Source: Bacteroidetes bacterium UBA7674 (GTDB lineage Bacteria; Bacteroidota; Bacteroidia; Chitinophagales; Chitinophagaceae). From it: 8,328 nt of DNA. The first letter of the stretch is position 1. Each line of letters begins with the position of its first letter. This document shows, piece after piece, positions 1 to 5,059 of the stretch. The notes under the pieces were generated by a model. That model made no database searches and was not told where the DNA came from. It saw only the letters and a program-made list of their open reading frames with translations. Both the position numbers and the translations under genes were made by a program. Location of the stretch: assembly GCA_002483105.1 (NCBI GenBank), contig DLHG01000012.1:1-8328 (forward strand). Direction: 5' to 3'.

Positions 1-187
1 TACAGTTGCTACTCCGTTCTCTACCTCATCTTTTGCTTCTATCACTTCTACTGACCAGAACCTGATATCTAACGGTACTTACGGTTCTAACCAACTGTTC
101 TCTGTACAGTATCAGGCAACTCCCGGTTTTACATACCCTGCAGGTACTTATACTACTCAAGTAGTATACACTGCTACTCAACAATAA
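1..187 (+). CDS. C-terminal end of a secreted Thr/Ser/Tyr-rich protein (partial)
   Basis: The reading frame is open from base 2 and ends at TAA 185-187, giving 61 residues; the 5' part lies outside the window. The visible part is rich in Thr, Ser, Gln, Tyr and Gly and has one charged residue (Asp18) with no Lys, Arg or Glu. The end, PAGTYTTQVVYTATQQ, alternates as beta strands do and resembles the last strand of secreted beta-sandwich (fimbrial or adhesin-like) proteins. Codon use is skewed to T-ending codons: 10 of 13 Thr are ACT, 7 of 8 Ser are TCT and all 4 Gly are GGT. This differs from the neighbouring genes and suggests high expression. A strong terminator follows within 25 nt. I do not recognise the family; surface or secreted localisation is inferred from composition only. 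Confidence 0.72.
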   Translation, partial: TVATPFSTSSFASITSTDQNLISNGTYGSNQLFSVQYQATPGFTYPAGTYTTQVVYTATQQ

Positions 188-209
188 TTTTACAGCCAAT
201 TATAAAAAG

Positions 210-235
210 AAAAGCTGCCTTACGGGGCAGCTTTT
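210..235 (+). terminator. Rho-independent terminator of the upstream partial gene
   Basis: A perfect 10-bp stem, AAAAGCTGCC (210-219) with GGCAGCTTTT (226-235), encloses the loop TTACGG and is followed by GCTTTTTAT. It starts 22 nt after the stop at 187. The A-rich left flank (204-208) would give a T-tract on the opposite strand, so it may work in both directions. Confidence 0.9.
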
Positions 236-249
236 GCTTTTTATATAAA

Positions 250-320
250 TATCCCCCTTTGAAGGGAAGGCCGCTAAAGACAGCCAGGGGGATGTCTTCA
301 CGCGCCAATCAAAATCATAC
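250..320. repeat. Dispersed intergenic repeat (ATCCCCCTTTGAAGGG type)
   Basis: ATCCCCCT (251-258) pairs with AGGGGGAT (286-293), making an 8-bp stem around a 27-nt interior with further short complementary pieces. I recall sequences of the form TCCCCCTTTGAAGGG...AGGGGGAT as common between genes in Bacteroidetes. The following AATCAAAATCATAC stretch is also of a type often seen beside such repeats. The palindrome is visible directly; repeat-family membership is from memory. No function can be assigned. Confidence 0.5.
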
Positions 321-344
321 AACGTCAACTTAACAGAACAAAAA

Positions 345-370
345 AAAGGGCACTCATCCGAGTGCCCTTT
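345..370 (-). terminator. Rho-independent terminator of the outer-membrane protein gene
   Basis: An 11-bp perfect stem, AAAGGGCACTC (345-355) with GAGTGCCCTTT (360-370), has a 4-nt loop, ATCC. Read on the minus strand it is followed by a run of T (complement of the A-run from 340 to 347). It lies about 55 nt past the stop of the minus-strand gene ending at 426, which it should terminate. Confidence 0.9.
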
Positions 371-425
371 CAAAATATCTTTTAGCCGTGGTAAATCCCT
401 TAATCCGATAAATCCCGGTTCAAAA

Positions 426-1148
426 CTACCACCTATAACGGATACTCAAACTGATAGCATGTGCCCAAAGCGTAAACTCGCTGTTGCGCCCTGCCATCGT
501 TGCATCCCATGTACGCACACGGTAGAAACGAGGAGCGTATTCTACCCCTATACCAACGTGGTCTTTAATGTAATGCGTATAACCCACCTGGAAACCAAAT
601 GCCCAGCCCGAACCGCGCTGAAAGTTATATTGGCTCATATAGGTCAGAGTAGTGGAATCGTTATTAGTGTTTGTATAATCCTTAGTAGTGATGGCACCGT
701 CGTTGAATGTCTTCACCGGTCCGCCTGAGATACCCAGGTGAACATTCGCTACGTTATCATACCTGTAATTCCTGAAAAGAGGTATAATAGCATTGGCATG
801 GAAAAGAAAACTCACCGCATTTTTCGCAAACACATACGTCAGTGTATCTGTCCTTACAGGCTGATTATATAGTCCGGTTATCGGCACATTATCATCGGTG
901 GTGCTCCACTTAGTATTGTTTACTTCAAAGCCTACCTGGAAGTATTCCTTTATGGTATATAGCGCCCTCAGGCCCATGAAAGGTTCATAATAAGTGCTGG
1001 TACCCCTGTATAGAGACTCTTTGGGTAGCGATGTGGTAGCGGCACCAATATTCAGGCCTAGCTCAAAGCGGTTAAGCTCCTGGTAAGTTTGGGCCTTTAG
1101 GCTTACCGTTCCCAGCAAAGCCATGGCAGAAAGTATTAAAAACCTCAT
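426..1148 (-). CDS. Outer-membrane beta-barrel protein, about 240 aa
   Basis: The product has an N-terminal signal peptide (about residues 1-19, MRFLILSAMALLGTVSLKAQ, cleavage near KA-Q). The mature part of about 220 residues alternates polar and aromatic or hydrophobic residues, as transmembrane beta strands do (examples: FELGLNIG, YFQVGFEV, WAFGFQVGYTHYI, VGIGVEYAPRFY, AISLSIRYRW). The last residue is Trp240 and the final strand is amphipathic, fitting recognition by the BAM complex. The size fits an 8- to 10-stranded small barrel of the kind common in Bacteroidetes. There are no catalytic motifs, so the substrate or role is unknown. ATG at 1148 is supported by the signal peptide directly behind it. 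The gene stands alone: a promoter box lies at 1177-1207 and a terminator at 345-370. It diverges from the methionine synthase module gene. Confidence 0.85.
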   Translation of the reverse strand: MRFLILSAMALLGTVSLKAQTYQELNRFELGLNIGAATTSLPKESLYRGTSTYYEPFMGLRALYTIKEYFQVGFEVNNTKWSTTDDNVPITGLYNQPVRTDTLTYVFAKNAVSFLFHANAIIPLFRNYRYDNVANVHLGISGGPVKTFNDGAITTKDYTNTNNDSTTLTYMSQYNFQRGSGWAFGFQVGYTHYIKDHVGIGVEYAPRFYRVRTWDATMAGRNSEFTLWAHAISLSIRYRW

Positions 1149-1176
1149 TTTTAGCAGTTTAATGAAAAAACGTTAC

Positions 1177-1207
1177 CAAACCTACATAAAAAAAGCTGAT
1201 GTACATA
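1177..1207 (-). promoter_or_regulatory. Candidate Bacteroidetes promoter for the outer-membrane protein gene
   Basis: On the minus strand TAGGTTTG (1177-1184) matches the Bacteroidetes -7 consensus TAnnTTTG exactly. After a 19-nt spacer, TATG (1204-1207) is a three-of-four match to the -33 box TTTG. Transcription would start near 1171 and leave a leader of about 20-25 nt before ATG 1148. Confidence 0.5.
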
Positions 1208-1272
1208 GCATGGAACCCAAAATTCCCCTAAAGTCAGGCTATGGCTGAAAGTGTATTCAACCCCCTTTTCCC

Positions 1273-1280
1273 TAACTTTG
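1273..1280 (+). promoter_or_regulatory. -7 box TAACTTTG directly upstream of the metH module start
   Basis: TAACTTTG is a perfect TAnnTTTG box ending only 4 nt before ATG 1285. A start site a few bases past the box falls at or beside the ATG, so the mRNA would be leaderless or nearly so. At 19-nt spacing the -33 position reads AGTG (1250-1253), a weak match to TTTG. Confidence 0.5.
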
Positions 1281-1284
1281 CACT

Positions 1285-2316
1285 ATGGCTACAGTTGAAA
1301 ACAAACTCCGCGAATTACTGGAACAGCGCATCCTCATGATTGATGGCGCTATGGGTACGATGATACAGCGCTATAAGCTGGAAGAAGCCGATTATCGCGG
1401 AGAGCGCTTTAAAGACTATCATATGGACATAAAAGGCAATAATGACCTTTTGAGCCTCACGCAGCCACAAATAATAAAAGCGATACATACCGAATACCTC
1501 GAAGCGGGTGCCAATATCATTGAGACCAATACCTTCAATGCACAGGCTATCTCCCTGGCCGACTACGAAATGTCTGCCCTTTCTTACGAGATCAACTACG
1601 AGTCGGCAAAGCTGGCCAAACAAGCTGTTCAGGAGTTCATTGCAGCCCACCCCGAAGCTGCAGGTGAGCGTTTTGTGGCAGGAGCTATCGGCCCGATGAA
1701 CAAAACCTTGTCGCTGTCGCCCGACGTGAATCGTCCCGGCTACCGCGCCATGACCTTTGATGAAGCTGCCGATGCCTACTACGAGCAGATAAAGGCCCTC
1801 GTTGACGGTGGATGTGATATACTGCTGATAGAGACCATCTTTGATACGCTAAACGCGAAAGCGGCCATCTATGCCCTCAATAATTACTTCCGCGATACCA
1901 AAAAGGAAAAACTACCGGTAATGATATCAGGTACTATTACCGATGCTTCAGGGCGCACCCTCAGCGGGCAAACGCTGGAAGCCTTCCTGGTTTCGGTAAT
2001 GCACGCTGAACCGGTAAGCATAGGGCTCAACTGCGCACTTGGTGCAGAGCAGATGCGTCCGCACGTAGAGGAGCTGGCTCAGCTCGCTTCTTGCTACGTT
2101 AGCGCTTATCCCAATGCCGGCCTCCCTAATGCAATGGGTGAGTACGACGAAACACCGGAGATAACAGCATCTATCATAGGTGAGTTTGCTAAAGAAGGCT
2201 GGGTAAACCTGGTGGGCGGTTGTTGTGGCACTACCCCCGATCATATACGCGCTATTGCCAACGAGGTTAAGCAGTACGCGCCGCGTACCAAACCGACGAT
2301 GGCTGAAATGTACTAA
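1285..2316 (+). CDS. metH: Homocysteine S-methyltransferase, free-standing N-terminal module of methionine synthase
   Basis: This 343-residue protein aligns along its length with the first ~340 residues of cobalamin-dependent methionine synthase, which transfers a methyl group to homocysteine to make methionine. Visible landmarks are DGAMGTMIQ (20-28), RGERF and KGNNDLL (38-56), ETNTFNA (80-86), GPMN (136-139), LIETIFDTLNAKAA (181-194), ISGTITDASGRTLSGQT (214-230) and HPNAGLP-like YPNAGLP (275-281). The zinc ligands that activate homocysteine are present: Cys250 in GLNCALG, and Cys313-Cys314 in GGCCGTT. The protein stops just after this module, so the folate-binding, cobalamin-binding and reactivation modules are missing. 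As I recall, Bacteroidetes often split MetH into two genes; here the partner is not the next gene. With no folate or B12 domain it must work with a separate protein or use another methyl donor such as S-methylmethionine; the close MetH similarity favours the split-MetH reading. Confidence 0.92.
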   Translation: MATVENKLRELLEQRILMIDGAMGTMIQRYKLEEADYRGERFKDYHMDIKGNNDLLSLTQPQIIKAIHTEYLEAGANIIETNTFNAQAISLADYEMSALSYEINYESAKLAKQAVQEFIAAHPEAAGERFVAGAIGPMNKTLSLSPDVNRPGYRAMTFDEAADAYYEQIKALVDGGCDILLIETIFDTLNAKAAIYALNNYFRDTKKEKLPVMISGTITDASGRTLSGQTLEAFLVSVMHAEPVSIGLNCALGAEQMRPHVEELAQLASCYVSAYPNAGLPNAMGEYDETPEITASIIGEFAKEGWVNLVGGCCGTTPDHIRAIANEVKQYAPRTKPTMAEMY

Positions 2317-2427
2317 TATCAGTACTGCGACTTCTACAAGTTTTAACGTTTTACAAACCAATTGCAGGGCATAGTTTGTCTAGCTAAGGGAATATTTATC
2401 TAAATTGTAACGGGCAAAAAATAAGAA

Positions 2428-3870
2428 GTGAAGCGATATTTATTATTAGTCATATTACTATGTGGCGGAGTGCTGACAAATGCACAAGGCATTGTTACGA
2501 TAACAGGTGTTATCAATAATCCACAGGATGACAGTATAAAGATTTTTTTCAACAATAGCCGGTTGGTGTATGAGCCGATGGAGTTCGCTACGCCACTCGA
2601 TGATGGCAAGTTTGAATATAAGGCAAAAGTAAAAGAGAAATACACCACGCTCACTATCACCCACGGCAAGCTATCTTCAGAACTTATGGTAATGGCGGGC
2701 GATGAACTGGAACTCACAGCTACGGTTGTTAATGATAGCACATGGTCACTCATCTACAAAGGAAAGGGTAGCGATAGGGCAAACTTCATGGCTGCCCACG
2801 CCAGGGATTTGGGCCCGCTGGAAAAATACCCGCAAAAACTATTTGGTATGCTGGGTGCTGACGTAAAGTCATTCCTTCTGATAGTGCGGCAGGAAGAGAA
2901 AAAGGAGTTTGATTACATCGAAAAAAACAAAGAAAAATTATCACCGGACTTCGTTCGATATATTCAGCAGTCTGTCGTGTACTTTTCTTACTTCGGCAGG
3001 TTCCAATATCCTTATATGCACGAGGTAGCATTAAGTAAAAGCTACAATTTCAGTTCTATCCCTCCTGTCAACTATGAAGCGGTAGCCAATATACCCCCTG
3101 CGTTCAACGATAGCTTCATGAGCGCTGCATCCTATCGTCTTTTTGCAGAGCAGTATTATAGAATGCAACTGGAGGTGGGTAAGTATTTTAATGATTCAAC
3201 CCATGCGTTCAGAGTACAGGATAGTATCGTGAAGTTGGCCGTTAAAACAATGCCTGACCAGACCGCTCAGTATGTAATAGCGTTACACCTATATGCCATC
3301 ATCAGAAGCATACCGTTGGATACTGCTGCTGACAGGATCAACAAGTTCAAAAAAAGATGGCCGTCCAGCGAATATATTAAAGACCTCGATGCACAATATG
3401 CTATCGCGAAGCGAATAGCGCCGGGTACCAAGGCTTATGATTTTACATTCACTACACCACAGGGCAAAACAGGTAAATTGTCTGATTTTAATGGTAAGGT
3501 TGTTCTGCTGGCTTTTTGGACAAGCGCTGACAGGCAGAGTCTTATGGACATGCGTGCGGCAGCACAAATGGCCAATAAATATCCGGACATCACCTTCCTG
3601 TACGTATCACTGGATACGGAAGATGAACCATGGATAAAGACGATTGAACAACATAAACTGCAAGGCATACACACCCGCGAAAATGGCTCATGGAAATCGT
3701 TACTGGCACAGATGTATGGCATACAAAGCATGCCCACATTTTTCCTCATAGACAGGAACGGACGGTTTGCACTCAAAGAAACACCTCGCCCAAGCCAGGC
3801 AGCGAAGATGAAGGCTGAGGTAGAAAAGCTGTTGTTCCAGGCGCCGTTCATTAATTCGTCAGGTAAATAG
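2428..3870 (+). CDS. Secreted TlpA/thioredoxin-fold protein without catalytic cysteines
   Basis: The start is GTG 2428; an in-frame TAA at 2422-2424 excludes an earlier start, and the first residues form a signal peptide (1-20, cleavage near TNA-Q). Residues ~21-105 resemble the beta-rich DUF4369-type domain found before TlpA domains in Bacteroidetes (GVINNPQDDSIKIFF, DDGKFEYKAKV, GDELELTATV). Residues ~105-330 are mostly helical. Residues ~331-471 are a thioredoxin/AhpC-TSA fold: APGTKAYDFTF, GKTGKLSDFNGKVVLLAFW, ITFLYVSLD, YGIQSMPTFFLIDRNG with the cis-Pro at 436. Where TlpA proteins have WCxxC this one reads A-D-R-Q-S (367-371). The only cysteine, Cys12, lies in the signal peptide, so the exported protein cannot do disulphide exchange. 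It is likely periplasmic and structural, binding or chaperone-like; the exact role is unknown. It may share a transcript with the gene before it (111-nt gap), but weak boxes upstream (TAGTTTG at 2372) leave this open. Confidence 0.85.
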   Translation: MKRYLLLVILLCGGVLTNAQGIVTITGVINNPQDDSIKIFFNNSRLVYEPMEFATPLDDGKFEYKAKVKEKYTTLTITHGKLSSELMVMAGDELELTATVVNDSTWSLIYKGKGSDRANFMAAHARDLGPLEKYPQKLFGMLGADVKSFLLIVRQEEKKEFDYIEKNKEKLSPDFVRYIQQSVVYFSYFGRFQYPYMHEVALSKSYNFSSIPPVNYEAVANIPPAFNDSFMSAASYRLFAEQYYRMQLEVGKYFNDSTHAFRVQDSIVKLAVKTMPDQTAQYVIALHLYAIIRSIPLDTAADRINKFKKRWPSSEYIKDLDAQYAIAKRIAPGTKAYDFTFTTPQGKTGKLSDFNGKVVLLAFWTSADRQSLMDMRAAAQMANKYPDITFLYVSLDTEDEPWIKTIEQHKLQGIHTRENGSWKSLLAQMYGIQSMPTFFLIDRNGRFALKETPRPSQAAKMKAEVEKLLFQAPFINSSGK

Positions 3871-3876
3871 CTATTC

Positions 3877-3910
3877 GCGTCACTGCGACGAAGGAAGCAG
3901 TCTAACCCGA
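3877..3910. repeat. REP-like hairpin repeat (GCGACGAAGGAAGC type)
   Basis: ACTGC (3882-3886) pairs with GCAGT (3897-3901) around GACGAAGGAA, directly after the stop at 3870. I recall a widespread intergenic repeat with the same core but ATTGC...GCAAT as the stem, so the stem here would be a compensated variant. It may serve as a weak transcription stop for the TlpA-like gene. The hairpin is visible; family membership is from memory. Confidence 0.55.
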
Positions 3911-3939
3911 ACGAACGTCAGAATAACATATGCACGCAT

Positions 3940-3955
3940 GTTGGCGCAAGTTTGC
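3940..3955 (+). repeat. 16-bp direct repeat, copy 1
   Basis: GTTGGCGCAAGTTTGC occurs here and again, identical, at 4964-4979. The two copies lie either side of the OmpA-domain gene. Sequence beyond the 16 bases diverges, so these are probably two members of a dispersed family instead of one recent duplication. Confidence 0.6.
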
Positions 3956-3982
3956 AGCAAGATTAAGATTCAAAACTTCTTT

Positions 3983-3990
3983 TATCTTTA
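3983..3990 (+). promoter_or_regulatory. Candidate -7 box TATCTTTA for the OmpA-domain gene
   Basis: TATCTTTA matches TAnnTTTG at all but the last base and would place a start site near 3995, 25 nt before ATG 4020. No good -33 box is seen at 19-nt spacing (the nearest TTTG, 3951-3954, is 28 nt away). It weakly supports the 4020 start. Confidence 0.3.
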
Positions 3991-4019
3991 TAGCAGCTGT
4001 CATCTTAATGCAGCTGTCT

Positions 4020-4862
4020 ATGAAGCCATACCTGCTTTCATTATCGTTATGCTTATTGCCCTTGCTGACGTTCGCATCAGCAGATACCTTACACATATAC
4101 TTTCCACCTGATGAGGCATTCATGACTAGTGATACCCGCAAGCAAATTGATAAAGTAGTTGATGTGCTGAAAGGGAAAGACAAACTCTGGCTCGTTGGCT
4201 ATGCTGACGATCGCGGCGATAAGTATTATAACGACATGCTCTCCATGCGCCGCGCGCAAAGTGTTTCAAAATACTTACAGGAGAAGGGCATTCCCGAAAC
4301 AGGTATAAAACTATCCATAGGCAAAGGAGAAATAAATCGTTGGGCTAATGAACAGGATAAGCAGCGCGCCGATAGAAGAGTAGACATTATTGTAAAAGGA
4401 GAAAAGCCTGCACCGGCTCCTCCACCCCCGCCGCCACCACCTCCTTCACCCCCGAAGAAAGACACGGTGATAGCAAGGAAAATAAAGGAGATAAAGGTGG
4501 GTGAGACGCTCAACCTGAAGAACATACAATTTATTGGCGGAACACCGACGCCACTCGGGTCTTCCCGTGAAGACCTGATCGCACTTTATGAGGCGATGGA
4601 GGATAACGACAGCCTGGTGATTCAGATAGAAGGACACATATGCTGCGAAACAGAACCAGAGGGTGACACAAGGGGCTCAGGATATAAGCTTTCTGTAAGG
4701 CGGGCTGAAACTATCTATGATTTTTTGAGAAGCAGAGGCATTGCCAAGGAACGACTGAGCTACCTGGGTTTCTCCAGTTGGAAACGCCTCCGTTCTCCCG
4801 AACTCACAGAAGAAGACCGCATCGCCAACCGCCGCGTAGAAATAAGAGTCATCAAAAAATAA
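4020..4862 (+). CDS. Exported protein with two OmpA-like domains joined by a polyproline linker
   Basis: I place the start at ATG 4020 (280 aa): it gives a clean signal peptide (1-20, MKPYLLSLSLCLLPLLTFAS, cleavage near ASA-D). The frame is open back to ATG 3930, but that extension is coded by a dispersed repeat. Domain 1 (~23-127) has the OmpA C-terminal signature GYADDRGDKYYNDMLSMRRA (60-79) and ends with RRVDI (119-123). The linker (128-148) includes nine prolines in a row (134-142), written with all four proline codons. Domain 2 (~155-280) has EGHICC (204-209), LSVRRAETIYDFL (224-236) and RRVEIRV (271-277), the GHxCC variety common in Bacteroidetes. OmpA-like domains bind peptidoglycan via an Asp and an Arg; candidates are Asp63 and Arg78 in domain 1, and Arg228 in domain 2. 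There is no barrel or lipobox, so it is probably a periplasmic protein that holds the cell wall. Two such domains in tandem are unusual. Confidence 0.85.
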   Translation: MKPYLLSLSLCLLPLLTFASADTLHIYFPPDEAFMTSDTRKQIDKVVDVLKGKDKLWLVGYADDRGDKYYNDMLSMRRAQSVSKYLQEKGIPETGIKLSIGKGEINRWANEQDKQRADRRVDIIVKGEKPAPAPPPPPPPPPSPPKKDTVIARKIKEIKVGETLNLKNIQFIGGTPTPLGSSREDLIALYEAMEDNDSLVIQIEGHICCETEPEGDTRGSGYKLSVRRAETIYDFLRSRGIAKERLSYLGFSSWKRLRSPELTEEDRIANRRVEIRVIKK

Positions 4863-4893
4863 AGTCAAGATTCAAGCAGTGTCCCATAGTGAT

Positions 4894-4921
4894 GTCGTGG
4901 TGAGCGGAGTCGAACCATGAC
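4894..4921. repeat. Hairpin repeat with GAGCGGAGTCGA loop
   Basis: GTCGTGGT (4894-4901) pairs with ACCATGAC (4914-4921) over 8 bp with one G-T wobble; the loop is GAGCGGAGTCGA. From memory, intergenic repeats with this same loop but other stems (such as GTCATGCT/AGCATGAC) are frequent in Bacteroidetes. It lies 31 nt after the stop at 4862, between convergent genes, and could end transcription, although no T-tract follows. Confidence 0.6.
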
Positions 4922-4963
4922 GAAGATGAGAATTAGTGATTCAGACTGTTAGTATTCCCTTAC

Positions 4964-4979
4964 GTTGGCGCAAGTTTGC
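4964..4979 (+). repeat. 16-bp direct repeat, copy 2
   Basis: Identical to 3940-3955 (GTTGGCGCAAGTTTGC), same orientation, 1,024 bp apart start to start. It lies in the 4863-5059 gap, which holds three different repeat remnants and no gene. Confidence 0.6.
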
Positions 4980-5020
4980 CGCCCAGCTTTGTGTGTTAGA
5001 GAACTTGTGCCACCCACTTG

Positions 5021-5049
5021 TTCTGCGTCTTCCCGTCTTTGCGGTTAAA
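5021..5049. repeat. Dispersed repeat of the GCGTCTTxxCGTCTTTGCGGTTAAA type
   Basis: The stretch contains GCGTCTTCCCGTCTTTGCGG followed by TTAAA, and two near-copies of CGTCTTT. I recall the related form with GCGTCTTTGCGTCTTTGCGG as a very common intergenic sequence in Bacteroidetes and other phyla. It lies just past the 3' end of the minus-strand paaG-like gene. Membership is from memory; function is unknown. Confidence 0.5.
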
Positions 5050-5059
5050 CACAAACAAA

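Noticed and set aside
1149..1284. SAM or B12 riboswitch before the metH module
   Set aside because: The promoter box ends 4 nt before the ATG, leaving no leader to hold a riboswitch, and no riboswitch core is recognisable in the gap.
2317..2340. Possible terminator after the metH module (ACTT/AAGT hairpin followed by T-rich sequence, around 2331-2355)
   Set aside because: The stem is only four weak base pairs, too unstable to call.
3930..4019. N-terminal extension of the OmpA-domain gene from ATG 3930
   Set aside because: It runs through the dispersed 16-bp repeat (3940-3955) and gives a basic, Cys/Trp-containing lead before a second hydrophobic stretch; ATG 4020 gives a clean signal peptide.
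4226..4525. Minus-strand frame with a polyglycine run
   Set aside because: The glycine run is the reverse complement of the proline codons of the OmpA-domain linker; it is a shadow.
3965..4875. Short shared sequence AAGATTCAA at 3965-3973 and 4867-4875
   Set aside because: Nine A-rich bases are expected by chance at this scale, although both lie near the 16-bp repeats.
4894..4921. Possible tRNA 3' end on the minus strand (GGTTCGACTCC...ACCA looks like a T-arm and CCA)
   Set aside because: The would-be T-stem bases do not pair and there is no anticodon or D arm upstream; the sequence is better explained as the hairpin repeat.
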